Positions 1 to 9,104 of a stretch of DNA of 64,000 nucleotides are shown in pieces. The stretch's first letter is position 1. Every line of letters begins with the position of its first letter. The notes under the pieces were generated by a model. That model was not told the origin of the DNA and ran no database searches. It was given only the letters and a program-made list of their open reading frames with translations. A program made the position numbers and the translations under genes. This DNA comes from DAITAZ01 sp036824045 (lineage in GTDB: Bacteria > Pseudomonadota > Gammaproteobacteria > Burkholderiales > Rhodocyclaceae), in the NCBI GenBank assembly GCA_036824045.1, contig DAITAZ010000009.1, positions 1 to 64,000 on the forward strand. The letters run 5' to 3'.

Positions 1-951
1 TCACGCAACGCCGGCGCCGTGTGCCTGCAGATCTGCCCAATAACTTGAGCGGATCATGGGACCGCAGGCGGCGTTCCTGAAGCCCATCTTCAGTGCTTCG
101 GCCTCGAACTGCTTGAACACGTCCGGGTGCACATAGCGGAGCACGGGCAGGTGGTGGTTGGAGGGCGCGAGGTACTGACCAATGGTGAGCATGTCCACAT
201 CGTGGGCGCGCAGATCGCGCATGACTTCCAGGATCTCCTCGTCGGTTTCCCCCAGACCGACCATGAGGCCGGATTTGGTCAGCACCTCGGGGTGGCGGGC
301 CTTGAAGTCCTTGAGCAGTTGCAGGGAGTGGGCGTAGTCCGCCCCGGGCCGGGCCTGTTTGTAGAGGCGGGGCACGGTCTCCAGATTGTGGTTCATCACG
401 TCCGGCGGGGCCTGGTCGAAGATTTCCAGCGCCAGCTCCAGCCGGCCGCGAAAATCGGGAACGAGCACTTCGATGCTGGTTCCGGGGGATTCGCGGCGGG
501 TGGCACTGATGCAGTCGACGAAATGCTGGGCGCCGCCGTCCCGCAGATCATCCCGGTCCACGCTGGTGATCACCACATACTTGAGGCGCATGGCGCCGAT
601 GCTGCGGGCGAGCTTGGCGGGCTCTTCCGGGTCGAGCGGATCGGGCCGACCGTGGCCCACGTCGCAGAAGGGGCAGCGGCGGGTGCACTGATCGCCCATG
701 ATCATGAAGGTGGCGGTGCCCTTGCCGAAGCATTCGCCGATGTTGGGGCAGGAGGCTTCCTCGCACACGGTGTGCAGGTTGTGGCTGCGCAGGATGTGCT
801 TGATTTCGCCAAAGCGGGCGGCCGATTCACCCGCGCCGAGCTTGACGCGAATCCACTCGGGCTTCTTCAGCTTTTCGGCGGCCACGATCTTGATGGGGAT
901 GCGGGCGGTCTTGGCTTCGCCTTTCTGCTTGCGGGAGGTGGAATCGCTCAT
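1..951 (-). CDS. lipA: Lipoyl synthase LipA
   Basis: Radical-SAM enzyme that inserts two sulfurs into protein-bound octanoyl groups to make lipoate on 2-oxoacid dehydrogenases and GcvH. The 316-residue product has both diagnostic clusters: the auxiliary iron-sulfur site CX4CX5C (C63, C68, C74) and the radical-SAM CX3CX2C site (C89, C93, C96). The C-terminal RSSY motif, with the serine near 302 that ligates the auxiliary cluster, is intact. Its ATG overlaps the lipB stop as ATGA, so the two are translationally coupled at the end of an operon that starts near dacA. Its stop codon is the first three bases of the window. Confidence 0.97.
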   Translation of the reverse strand: MSDSTSRKQKGEAKTARIPIKIVAAEKLKKPEWIRVKLGAGESAARFGEIKHILRSHNLHTVCEEASCPNIGECFGKGTATFMIMGDQCTRRCPFCDVGHGRPDPLDPEEPAKLARSIGAMRLKYVVITSVDRDDLRDGGAQHFVDCISATRRESPGTSIEVLVPDFRGRLELALEIFDQAPPDVMNHNLETVPRLYKQARPGADYAHSLQLLKDFKARHPEVLTKSGLMVGLGETDEEILEVMRDLRAHDVDMLTIGQYLAPSNHHLPVLRYVHPDVFKQFEAEALKMGFRNAACGPMIRSSYWADLQAHGAGVA

Positions 952-1622
952 GGAGTGCTTTCGGCGTGATCGGTTGGCCGCCAGGGAGCGGGCAACAGGG
1001 TTTGCAGGGCGGTGGCGAGGCGCTCGGCCACCTGGGGTACGGTGTGCGGGAGCCCGAAGTCGGCCATGCGGGTGACGCGCAGGCCCGGGTAACCACAGGG
1101 GTTGATCCAGTCAAAGGGGGCGAGGTCCATGTCCACGTTGAGAGCGAGTCCATGGTAGCTGCAGCCATTGCGCACACGCAGGCCCAGCGAAGCAATCTTG
1201 GCCTCGCCCACGTACACGCCGGGGGCGCCTTCGCGACGCGCGGCGGCAATGCCATCCTGCGCCAGCACGTCGATGATGGCCTGCTCCATGAGGTGCACCA
1301 GCGCCCGCACCTTGAGCCGACGGCGCTGCAGGTCCAGCAGCAGGTAGACGACGGCCTGGCCGGGGCCGTGGTACGTCACCTGCCCGCCCCGGTCGATCTG
1401 CACCACGGGAATGTCGCCCCGGTGCAGCAGATGCTCCGGCTTGCCCGCCATGCCCTGGGTGAACACGGGCGGATGCTCGACAAGCCAGAGTTCGTCCGGC
1501 GTATCCGCCCCCCGCTCCGCGGTGAAGGCTTGCATGGCGCGCCAGGTGGGCTCGTATTCCACCCGGCCAAGCCGGCGCACGCAGGTGGCCGGCGGCGCAA
1601 TGGCGACGGCCTCCCCGGTCAA
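948..1622 (-). CDS. lipB: Octanoyltransferase LipB
   Basis: Transfers octanoate from acyl carrier protein to lipoyl domains, the step before LipA. The 224-residue product has the RGGQVTYHGPGQ substrate loop (about 78-89), the catalytic lysine in AKIASLG (K142) and the nucleophilic cysteine in NPCGYPG (C176). I placed the start at a TTG that overlaps the ybeD stop (TTGA), because the longer reading back to 1706 runs through ybeD and adds unconserved sequence. A GTG slightly further in (the valine of VRRLGR) is an alternative. The start is the only uncertain part. Confidence 0.93.
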   Translation of the reverse strand: MTGEAVAIAPPATCVRRLGRVEYEPTWRAMQAFTAERGADTPDELWLVEHPPVFTQGMAGKPEHLLHRGDIPVVQIDRGGQVTYHGPGQAVVYLLLDLQRRRLKVRALVHLMEQAIIDVLAQDGIAAARREGAPGVYVGEAKIASLGLRVRNGCSYHGLALNVDMDLAPFDWINPCGYPGLRVTRMADFGLPHTVPQVAERLATALQTLLPAPWRPTDHAESTP

Positions 1623-1891
1623 AGCACCACCTTGACCATGGGGTGGCTGGTCAGCGCCAGGTAGAGCCCGTCGAGCTGCGTTTTGGACGTGGCCCGCACG
1701 GTGCACGTCAGGCTGAGGTAGGTGCCCTGGCTGCTGGGGCGCATTTCCATGGCGGCGGGGTCGAAGTCCGGCGCGTGGGTGAGCACGACTTCCACCACCG
1801 CCTGGGCGAAGCCGTCCACCCGCTTGCCCATGATCTTGAGCGGGAAGTCGCAGGGGAATTCCAGCAGGGTCTGGTTGGCTTCAGTGGCCAC
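1619..1891 (-). CDS. ybeD: YbeD-like DUF493 protein
   Basis: Small 90-residue protein of the DUF493/YbeD family, an ACT-like fold found beside lipB in many proteobacteria and thought to be regulatory; its exact job is not established. The central LIMG-like KIMGKRV stretch and the C-terminal SHPMVKVVL are typical of the family. It overlaps the upstream aminotransferase gene by 11 bases and its stop is coupled to lipB, so it is co-transcribed with the lipoate genes. Confidence 0.9.
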   Translation of the reverse strand: MATEANQTLLEFPCDFPLKIMGKRVDGFAQAVVEVVLTHAPDFDPAAMEMRPSSQGTYLSLTCTVRATSKTQLDGLYLALTSHPMVKVVL

Positions 1892-2741
1892 GGCGCATCA
1901 CCTCGTTCTTGAAGGTCTGGTACCAATCGTACATCTGCGCCGCCATCGGGCCGGGCCGGCCGTCGCCCACCGGCTGGCCATCCAGGCTGGTGATAGCCAG
2001 CACCTCGCGGGTGGAAGAGGTCATCCACAGTTCGTCAGCCGTGCGCAGTTCGCGCTCGGCGATCTCGCGCACTTCGTGGGGCATGCCGTGACGGGCCGCA
2101 AGCTCGAGCACCACGTCGTAGGTGATACCGGCCAGCATCAGGTGGCTCTTGGGCGGGGTCAGCAGCCGTCCCTGGCGGACGACGAAGATGTTGCTGGCGG
2201 TGCCTTCGGACAGGAACCCATCCCGCAGCAGAATGGTTTCGGCGCAGCCCGCGTCCAGACCCTCCTGCTTGAGCAGACAGTTGGCGAGCAAGGCCAGGGT
2301 CTTGAGATCACAACGCAACCAGCGGATGTCCGACGCGGTGCGGGCGGCAATGCCCCGGGCACGCACCTCGGCACCGGGGGTGACCAGGGGCGAACTGAGC
2401 ATGAACACGGTGGGCTGGACCACCAGGGGGAAGGCATGGTCACGTCTGACATCTGCGCCGCGGGTGACCTGCAGGTAGATGGACTGGTCGTCCGGCGCAT
2501 TGCGGGCCACCAGATCGTGGATCAGGTCGGTCCACTCGGCATCGGTGCGGGGATTGGGGATGCGCAGGGCATCCAGGGTGTGCTGCAGCCGGCGCAGATG
2601 TTCGGCCAGCCGGAAGGGCCGGCGCGAATAAACGGGCACCAGCTCGTAGGCGCCATCGGCAAAGAGAAAGCCGCGGTCCATCACCGACACCCGGGCTTCC
2701 GCCTGGGGCACGAACTGGCCGTTGAGGTAGACGATGCTCAC
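1881..2741 (-). CDS. D-amino-acid aminotransferase (class IV PLP)
   Basis: PLP-dependent fold-type IV transaminase of 286 residues. The catalytic lysine lies in CDLKTLALLAN (K147), and the VTRG...RDHAFP segment (about 92-105) is the pattern of D-amino-acid transaminases rather than branched-chain IlvE, where a different arginine arrangement is used. It likely interconverts D-alanine and D-glutamate, supplying peptidoglycan precursors. That suits its position directly downstream of the D-alanyl-D-alanine carboxypeptidase gene. A 4-amino-4-deoxychorismate lyase role is a less likely alternative. It is followed, with an 11-base overlap, by ybeD. Confidence 0.87.
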   Translation of the reverse strand: MSIVYLNGQFVPQAEARVSVMDRGFLFADGAYELVPVYSRRPFRLAEHLRRLQHTLDALRIPNPRTDAEWTDLIHDLVARNAPDDQSIYLQVTRGADVRRDHAFPLVVQPTVFMLSSPLVTPGAEVRARGIAARTASDIRWLRCDLKTLALLANCLLKQEGLDAGCAETILLRDGFLSEGTASNIFVVRQGRLLTPPKSHLMLAGITYDVVLELAARHGMPHEVREIAERELRTADELWMTSSTREVLAITSLDGQPVGDGRPGPMAAQMYDWYQTFKNEVMRRGH

Positions 2742-2890
2742 TGATTCCCGCCTGAGTGTTTTTCGCTAGATGGGGTCTTGCGCCCCATTATCAAGGAGAT
2801 GCGTCAGCGGGGGTAGCGCCGCCGCCGCTGATTGCCGCACAGACGGCACGGGGCGGGGCGCCTGAACCCGGCGCTGGCGTAAATCCGGTG

Positions 2891-4018
2891 TTACTGGAAC
2901 AGCAGCAACAGGCTGTCCCACAGCTTGCCGAACCAGCCGGCTTCTTCCACCGCTTCCAGGGCAACCAGCGGGTGTTCGCTGTCCACCTTGCCATCCACCA
3001 GCACCTGCAGGGTGGCAAGCGGTTGCCCGGCGGCGACCGCGCCAATCTGGTGCTTGGCGGCGGGCACCACGTTGGTGGTGACCCTGCCGCCGCTACCCTT
3101 GGGCACGGAAATGCCGAAATCCCGCGTCATCCCGACCTTGACCGTGTTCCTGGCGGCCTTCCACAGGCGCAACTCGGCGGCGGGCTGATCCTTGCCCAGC
3201 ACCTTCACGAAATCGTAGAACTGGTAGCCATAGTTGAGCAGTTTCTGGCTTTCCTGGGCACGCACGCTGTCCGAGGCCGTGCCCACCACGACGGAGAGCA
3301 AGCGCCGGCTGTCCCGCTTGGCGGAAGCGATCAGGCACCAGCCGGCGGCCTCGGTGTGACCGGTCTTGACGCCGTCCACCGTGGGATCGGTGTAGAGCAG
3401 GCGATTGCGGTTGGCCTGGGTGATGTTGTTGAAGCGGTATTCCTTCTCCGAGTAGATGGGATAGAACTCGGGGAAGTCGCGGATCAGGGCCGAGGCGAGA
3501 ATGGAAAGGTCCCGCGTGGTGGTGTAGTGGTTGGCGTCGGTCAGGCCGGTGGAATTGGTGAAGCGGGAGCTCTTCATGCCCAGGCGCTCGGCTTCCCGGT
3601 TCATCAACTGGGCGAAGGTCTCTTCCGAGCCGGCGATGGCCTCCGCCAGCACCACGCAGGCGTCGTTGCCGGACTGGATGATCATGCCGCGGATGAGTTG
3701 CTCCACGGTGGCCGGATGCTGCTCATCCACGAACATGCGCGAGCCGCCGGTCTTGCGCGCCCGCTCCGACACCGGCAGCACCTGCTGCAGGCTCAGCTTC
3801 TTGTCCCGCACCGCGGCGAACGTGAGGTAGGCCGTCATCAGCTTGGTGAGCGAAGCGGGCTCCACCCGCTCATCCGGGCCCTGGGAGGCCAGGATCTGCC
3901 CCGAGGCGAATTCCAGCAGCAGCCAGGACTTGGCCGCCACACTGGGAGGTTGGGGAACGAACTGGGCCTGGACTGGCAGGGCCAGCACCAGGCTGAGCAA
4001 GAGAGCTAGAAACCGCAT
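2891..4018 (-). CDS. dacA: D-alanyl-D-alanine carboxypeptidase (PBP5/6 type)
   Basis: Low-molecular-weight penicillin-binding protein that trims the terminal D-alanine of peptidoglycan pentapeptides in the periplasm. The chosen ATG gives 375 residues beginning with a signal peptide cleaved after about residue 19 (...LPVQAQ). All three active-site motifs are present: SLTK (S56-K59), SGN (116-118) and KTG (218-220). A C-terminal beta domain is followed by an amphipathic tail (KLWDSLLLLFQ) that would anchor it to the inner membrane, as in PBP5/6. It heads the operon with the D-amino-acid aminotransferase, ybeD, lipB and lipA, and is divergent from rsmB. Confidence 0.95.
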   Translation of the reverse strand: MRFLALLLSLVLALPVQAQFVPQPPSVAAKSWLLLEFASGQILASQGPDERVEPASLTKLMTAYLTFAAVRDKKLSLQQVLPVSERARKTGGSRMFVDEQHPATVEQLIRGMIIQSGNDACVVLAEAIAGSEETFAQLMNREAERLGMKSSRFTNSTGLTDANHYTTTRDLSILASALIRDFPEFYPIYSEKEYRFNNITQANRNRLLYTDPTVDGVKTGHTEAAGWCLIASAKRDSRRLLSVVVGTASDSVRAQESQKLLNYGYQFYDFVKVLGKDQPAAELRLWKAARNTVKVGMTRDFGISVPKGSGGRVTTNVVPAAKHQIGAVAAGQPLATLQVLVDGKVDSEHPLVALEAVEEAGWFGKLWDSLLLLFQ

Positions 4019-4243
4019 GGGCAACCGGATGGGGAAGTGATCGGAAAGGGCCCGCATTATACGGGGCCAGCCGCCGCACCGGGCTGCGCCATAGTTGGCG
4101 AAAGACGTGCTCGACACCAAATAGGTATTTGCCCCCCCATGTGGCGCCCGCGTCCGTATGGCGCACAGCCTGCCCCGGCGGGCATTGCCACCCCCTGCTG
4201 CTCATGGTATTCATGGTCGATTTCGCTCCCGCTGCCGATCATC

Positions 4244-5554
4244 TTGTCCTCGCCATCCACGTCGCCCGCCCACGCTGTCGCCCTTGCCGAATCCCTGCGC
4301 CATGCGGCGGAGGTGATTGCCGCCGTACTGGCCGGGCGCAATCTCAATCAGGCGCTGGACGAGCGGCTGGCGCTGCTGCCCCAGGCCTCCGCCCAGGCCC
4401 GGGCGGCGATCCAGGATCTGAGCTACGCCACCCTGCGGGCTTACGGACGGGGCGACTTCCTGCTCGCCCGGCTGCTGGCGAAGCCGCTCTCCAACCCTCG
4501 GATACGGGCGCTGCTGCTGATCGCCCTGCAGCGGCTCGCCACCCGGCCGGAACAGGCCCACACCACGGTGGATCAAGCGGTGACCGCCGCGGCAGGCATC
4601 GCCAAAGGCAGCTTCAAGGGGCTGGTCAACGGGGTGTTGCGCAACTACCTGCGCCGGCAAGGAGAGCTGGAAGCCGCCGCAGAGGCGGACCCAGTGGCGC
4701 GGGCCGGGCACCCGGCCTGGTGGATCAAGGCCTTGCGTCGCGCCTACCCCGGGCATTGGGAAGCCATCCTCGCCGCGGGCAACAGCCACCCGCCCATGGC
4801 CCTGCGGCCCAACACCCGCCAGCAGGACGCGGCTGCATACCTGGGCCGGCTGGAAGCGGCAGGAATCGCCGCAAGCCTGGAGGAGGGCGGCATCCTGCTC
4901 GCCCAGCCCCTGCCCGTGACCAAGCTGCCGGGCTTTGCCGAGGGCGCGGTATCCGTGCAGGACCTGGGCGCCCAGCAGGCGGCGCGCTGGCTGGACGTCG
5001 CCCCGGGCCAGCGGGTGCTGGACGCCTGCGCCGCGCCGGGCGGCAAGGCTGCCCACATCCTGGAGCGGGCGGACGTGCAGCTTACCGCCCTCGACGCGGA
5101 CGCCACCCGGGCCCGCCGCATTACCGAAAACCTCCAGCGGCTGGGGCTGGAAGCCCGGGTGCAGGTGGCGGATTGCCGCCGGCTCGCCGACTGGTGGGAC
5201 GGTACGCCCTACGACCGCATCCTGGCCGACGTGCCCTGCTCGGCCAGCGGCGTGGTGCGCCGCCACCCGGATGCCAAGTGGCTTCGGCGCAACACCGACG
5301 TGGCCGGATTTGCCGCCACCCAGGGGGAAATCCTGGAGAGCCTTTGGCAGGTGCTGAAACCGGGTGGTAAATTGCTTTACGCCACCTGTTCGGTCTTTCC
5401 CGAAGAAAACAGCGAGCAGATACGCCGCTTTCTGGCCACGCACGCGGAGTGTGTGGCCAGCCCGCTGGAAGGTGACGATTACCAGAAGCAGTTGCTGCCC
5501 GAGCCCCGACATGATGGTTTCTATTACGCCCTGCTGCAGAAGCGGCCCGCTTGA
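4244..5554 (+). CDS. rsmB: 16S rRNA (cytosine-967-C5)-methyltransferase RsmB
   Basis: Methylates C967 of 16S rRNA. The N-terminal NusB-like RNA-binding region is followed by a Rossmann methyltransferase domain with the SAM-binding loop DACAAPGGK (about 260-268). Both cysteines of m5C RNA methyltransferases are present, PCSASG (C332) and TCSVFPEEN (C382, the expected nucleophile). I used the TTG at 4244 because it gives the normal family length of 436 residues; reading further upstream adds about 70 low-complexity residues. No good ribosome-binding site is visible, so the start is uncertain. DUF4390 and ntrY follow with overlaps. Confidence 0.92.
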   Translation: MSSPSTSPAHAVALAESLRHAAEVIAAVLAGRNLNQALDERLALLPQASAQARAAIQDLSYATLRAYGRGDFLLARLLAKPLSNPRIRALLLIALQRLATRPEQAHTTVDQAVTAAAGIAKGSFKGLVNGVLRNYLRRQGELEAAAEADPVARAGHPAWWIKALRRAYPGHWEAILAAGNSHPPMALRPNTRQQDAAAYLGRLEAAGIAASLEEGGILLAQPLPVTKLPGFAEGAVSVQDLGAQQAARWLDVAPGQRVLDACAAPGGKAAHILERADVQLTALDADATRARRITENLQRLGLEARVQVADCRRLADWWDGTPYDRILADVPCSASGVVRRHPDAKWLRRNTDVAGFAATQGEILESLWQVLKPGGKLLYATCSVFPEENSEQIRRFLATHAECVASPLEGDDYQKQLLPEPRHDGFYYALLQKRPA

Positions 5555-6122
5555 CCCGGCGGGGCGCCTGCTGTGGGCGGTGCTGCTGTGGCTGGCCCTG
5601 GCGCTGTCTCCGGCCCGAGCGGTGGAACCGCACATCGTCGGCGCGTCGCTGCAGCAGACCGAGGACGGCTACGCGCTCAGCGCGGAGGTGGCCTTCGACC
5701 TGAGCAGCCGGCTGGAGGAGGTGATCAACCGGGGCGTGCCGCTTTATTTCGTGGCGGACTTTGAGCTAACCCGCCCCCGCTGGTACTGGTTCGACAAGAA
5801 CGTGGTGACCCGCCAACTCACCTTCCGTCTCTCCTACAACGCCCTCACCCGGCAATACCGCTTATCCACCGGGGCCCTCTACCAGACTTTTCCCAGCCTG
5901 AGTCAGGCCTTGCAGACCATGGCCCGCATCCGCGAGTGGGTGGTGCTGGAGCGGGGCCGGCTGGAACCGGGCGAAAGCTATCAGGTGGCCCTGCGTTTCC
6001 GGCACGACATCACCCAGTTGCCCAAGCCCTTCCAGGTCAGCGCCATCGGCAGCCGCGACTGGAGCATCAGCACCGACTGGCTGCGCTGGACCCTGGTCGC
6101 CCCCGCGGAGGCGCCGCGGTGA
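5511..6122 (+). CDS. DUF4390 exported protein
   Basis: Conserved betaproteobacterial protein of unknown function, 203 residues. The N-terminus has a hydrophobic segment (LLWAVLLWLALALSPARA) that looks like a signal peptide, followed by a beta-rich domain with the family's WYWFDKNV and LSYNALTRQYRL patterns. Two adjacent ATG codons (5511, 5514) overlap the rsmB end by about 40 bases. It sits, as it usually does, between rsmB and an NtrY-type kinase, which suggests a periplasmic role linked to that sensor, but no function is demonstrated. Confidence 0.85.
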   Translation: MMVSITPCCRSGPLDPAGRLLWAVLLWLALALSPARAVEPHIVGASLQQTEDGYALSAEVAFDLSSRLEEVINRGVPLYFVADFELTRPRWYWFDKNVVTRQLTFRLSYNALTRQYRLSTGALYQTFPSLSQALQTMARIREWVVLERGRLEPGESYQVALRFRHDITQLPKPFQVSAIGSRDWSISTDWLRWTLVAPAEAPR

Positions 6123-8236
6123 GGCCCGTGGCGCTGCTGGTCGCCGCAGTCGCCGCCGCCCTGCTGTTGTTCCTGCTGGCATCGGCCAGCGCCAACACCC
6201 CCCTCCTGGCCCAGTACTACCCCCTGTTGCTGGCGGTCAACGGGGCCGTGTCGGTCTTCCTCTTCGGCGTGGTCCTGTGGCAATTGCGCCGCCTGCACCG
6301 GGAATACCGTTCGCGCCAGTTTGGCTCCCGCCTCAAGTTCCGGCTGATGGTGATGTTCGCGCTGATGGCCACCCTGCCGGGCCTGGTGATCTACGCCGTG
6401 TCCATGCAGTTCGTGCTCAAGAGCATCAACTCCTGGTTCGACGTGCGGGTGGACGCCGCCCTGGAAAGCGGCCTCAACCTGGGCCGCAGCGCCCTGGATA
6501 CGCTGCTGGCGGACTTGCGCACCAAGGCCCGGGGCATGGCCCTGGACCTGGCCGCCGACAGCCCCCAGCTCCACACCCAGTTGCACCGCCTGCGGGAACA
6601 GGTGGGCGTGCGCACCGCCAACATCTATGGCGACTCCGGCCAGGTGCTGGCCAGCAGCTCCAGCGACAAGGACATGCTGGTGCCGGAAACCCCGGGGCCG
6701 GCGGCCCTGCGCAAGGCCCGCCACGGCTCCGGGGTGTTCTCCGTGGAAGGCGAATCCGGCGGCACGCTGACGCTGCGGGCGCTGGTGCCCGTCACCCGCG
6801 CCCGGCTGAGTGCCGAACCCTACGTGCTGGAGCTGATCCAGCCCGTGCCCAAGGATCTGGCCGAAAACGCCGAGAACGTGCGCGCCGTGCACCGGGACTA
6901 CCAGGAGCTGACCCTGGCCCGGCAGGGGCTCAACCGCATTTACACCGTCACCCTGACGCTGACGCTGCTGTTCGCGCTCTTCACCGCCATCGCCGCCGCT
7001 TTCGTGCTGGCAAGGCGGCTGTCCGCGCCCCTGTCCATCCTGGCCGAAGGCACCCAGGCCGTGGCCCAGGGGGACTTCACGCCGCGCCAGGCGCTGCCCG
7101 CGCGGGATGAACTGGGCGTGCTGACCCAGTCCTTCAACCGCATGACCCGGCAACTGGACGACGCCCGCGCCCTGGCGGAAAAAAACCGCTCCGAAACCGA
7201 AGCCGCCCGCGCCTACCTGGAAAGCGTGCTCGCCAGCCTTTCCGCCGGGGTGCTGGCCTTCGACCGGCAGTTTCGCCTGCGGGCCATCAACGAGGGTGCG
7301 GTGGGCATCCTCCAGGACAATCTGCGGGATCTGGCCGACATCCCCCTTGGCGGCTGGAGCCGCCTGCCCGAACTGCGGGACGTAATCCACCACGGCTTCG
7401 CCGACCACGAGGGGGAATGGCAGCGCCAGCTCGAACTGCCCAGCCCCGCCGGCTCGCCGCTCACCCTGCTGGTGCGGGGTTCGCGCCTGCCCGACCCGTC
7501 GGGAGGCGGCTACGTGGTGGTGTTCGACGACATTACCGAACTGATTTCGGCCCAGCGCAGCGCCGCCTGGGGCGAAGTCGCCCGGCGTCTGGCCCACGAG
7601 ATCAAGAATCCGCTCACCCCCATCCAGCTATCGGCCGAGCGCCTGGTGCATCGACTGGCCGACAAGCTGGAGCCCAAGGACCGGGAGATGATCATCCGCG
7701 CCAGCCAGACCATCGTCAGCCAGGTGGAGGCCATGAAAACCATGGTCAACGCCTTCCGCGACTACGCCAAGCTTGGCCCGCCCCAGCTCAACCCCGTGCC
7801 GCTGAACAGCCTGATCCGGGAAGTGCTGGGCCTGTACGAGGCCTCCCGGGTGCGCATCGAGGTTGCGCTGGAATCCGAATTGCCCGATGTGGCGGGAGAC
7901 GCCACCCAGGTCAGGCAGGTCATCCACAACCTGTTGCAGAACGCCGAAGACGCGCTGGTGGAGCACCCGGCCCCCCATATCCGGCTCACCACAAGACGGC
8001 GCGGCCGACTGGCGGAACTGACCATCGCCGACAACGGCCCCGGCTTCCCCCAGGGCATCCTCAGCCGGGCCTTCGAGCCCTACGTGACCAGCAAGGCCCG
8101 GGGAACGGGCCTGGGGTTGGCCATCGTGCGCAAGATCGTGGACGAACACCGGGGCCACATCCACATCGCCAATCTGGCCGAGGGGGGTGCCCAGATCAGC
8201 ATCGAGTTGCCCCTGGCGGCGCCCGCAAGTCAGTAA
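6119..8236 (+). CDS. ntrY: NtrY-type sensor histidine kinase
   Basis: Membrane-bound histidine kinase of 705 residues, starting at a GTG that overlaps the DUF4390 stop (GTGA). Order: two N-terminal membrane helices, an extracytoplasmic region, a third and fourth membrane segment (about residue 75-95 and 280-305), a HAMP domain, a PAS domain (YLESVLASLSAGVLAF), HisKA with the phosphorylated histidine in ARRLAHEIKNPLTP (H493), and an ATPase domain with N, G1 (DNGPGFP) and G2 (GTGLGLAI) boxes. NtrY proteins sense nitrogen or redox state and normally phosphorylate NtrX, encoded next to them. Here no response regulator follows; the next gene is convergent. Confidence 0.9.
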   Translation: MRPVALLVAAVAAALLLFLLASASANTPLLAQYYPLLLAVNGAVSVFLFGVVLWQLRRLHREYRSRQFGSRLKFRLMVMFALMATLPGLVIYAVSMQFVLKSINSWFDVRVDAALESGLNLGRSALDTLLADLRTKARGMALDLAADSPQLHTQLHRLREQVGVRTANIYGDSGQVLASSSSDKDMLVPETPGPAALRKARHGSGVFSVEGESGGTLTLRALVPVTRARLSAEPYVLELIQPVPKDLAENAENVRAVHRDYQELTLARQGLNRIYTVTLTLTLLFALFTAIAAAFVLARRLSAPLSILAEGTQAVAQGDFTPRQALPARDELGVLTQSFNRMTRQLDDARALAEKNRSETEAARAYLESVLASLSAGVLAFDRQFRLRAINEGAVGILQDNLRDLADIPLGGWSRLPELRDVIHHGFADHEGEWQRQLELPSPAGSPLTLLVRGSRLPDPSGGGYVVVFDDITELISAQRSAAWGEVARRLAHEIKNPLTPIQLSAERLVHRLADKLEPKDREMIIRASQTIVSQVEAMKTMVNAFRDYAKLGPPQLNPVPLNSLIREVLGLYEASRVRIEVALESELPDVAGDATQVRQVIHNLLQNAEDALVEHPAPHIRLTTRRRGRLAELTIADNGPGFPQGILSRAFEPYVTSKARGTGLGLAIVRKIVDEHRGHIHIANLAEGGAQISIELPLAAPASQ

Positions 8237-8300
8237 AACCAGTCCCCGGCAAGGCACCCCGTCCCACCGGAGGCGAGGCGCAGGCCGGGCCCGGCCGCGC

Positions 8301-9104
8301 TCAGTACCCCTGCTGTTGCAGCCACGCCAGCACGCGGGCGGCCGGACGCTCCCAGTCCTGCTCCAGCATCACGCCGTGTCCCATGCCGGAGAGGATCTCC
8401 ACCGGCAGTTGATAAGCGTGGCCCGTCAGTTCCACCTGCGAGGGGGGGATCATCAGATCGTGCTCCGCGCCCAGGATCAGCATGGGCGGCTTGTACATCC
8501 GGCTCGGGTGGGGCAGGTCGAACAGGGTCATGTCCCAGATCGCCCGGTGGGATTCAGGCTGCATGTGCTGGTAGTAGCGGGCAAGGCGCTCGTCGTCCAC
8601 GGGCTGGTGGAACAGCGCCCCCTTGAGCGAAACCGGATCGGGCCTGGCGCCGCCCAGGATGCGGTTGAGATCCAGCAACAGCCCGGGCTTGCGCAGCGCC
8701 AGGCTCAGGGCAGACGCCCACAGCCCCTGGGGCGGGACGGAGCACATCAGCACCACGCCGGGTGCCGGGCGCCGCTCCAGGTACTTCTGCAGCACCAGCC
8801 CGCCCATGGAATGGCCAATCAGCACCGGCGGCATGGGCAGTCTGGCGACGATCCGCTCCACATCGCGCACGTAATCGCCGATGGAGAAGGTGTCCAGATG
8901 CCTGCGGCCATGGCTTGTGCCGTGACCCGACAACGACAGGGCATGCGCCTCGTAGCCATGGGCGGCAAACCAGGGCAGGAAATGCTCCGCCCAGCACCAG
9001 GCGCCAGCGTAGGCGCCATGGACGAACAGCAGGGGGGTGGGCCGGGCCGCCCCCTCGGGGCGGACGCTGATCAGTTCGAGGGTTTCTTCCTGCACGCGGC
9101 TCAT
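8301..9104 (-). CDS. Alpha/beta hydrolase
   Basis: Cytoplasmic alpha/beta-hydrolase of 267 residues with no clear export signal. The nucleophile elbow is GHSMGG, the oxyanion region FVHGAYAGAWCW, and the acid and histidine are in GAEHDLMIPP and MGHGVML. It resembles monoacylglycerol-lipase or esterase members of the fold; the substrate cannot be told from sequence. The ATG overlaps the stop of the upstream glutathione-transferase gene as ATGA, so the pair is one operon. An unrelated longer reading upstream was discarded because it runs into the GST gene. Confidence 0.85.
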   Translation of the reverse strand: MSRVQEETLELISVRPEGAARPTPLLFVHGAYAGAWCWAEHFLPWFAAHGYEAHALSLSGHGTSHGRRHLDTFSIGDYVRDVERIVARLPMPPVLIGHSMGGLVLQKYLERRPAPGVVLMCSVPPQGLWASALSLALRKPGLLLDLNRILGGARPDPVSLKGALFHQPVDDERLARYYQHMQPESHRAIWDMTLFDLPHPSRMYKPPMLILGAEHDLMIPPSQVELTGHAYQLPVEILSGMGHGVMLEQDWERPAARVLAWLQQQGY

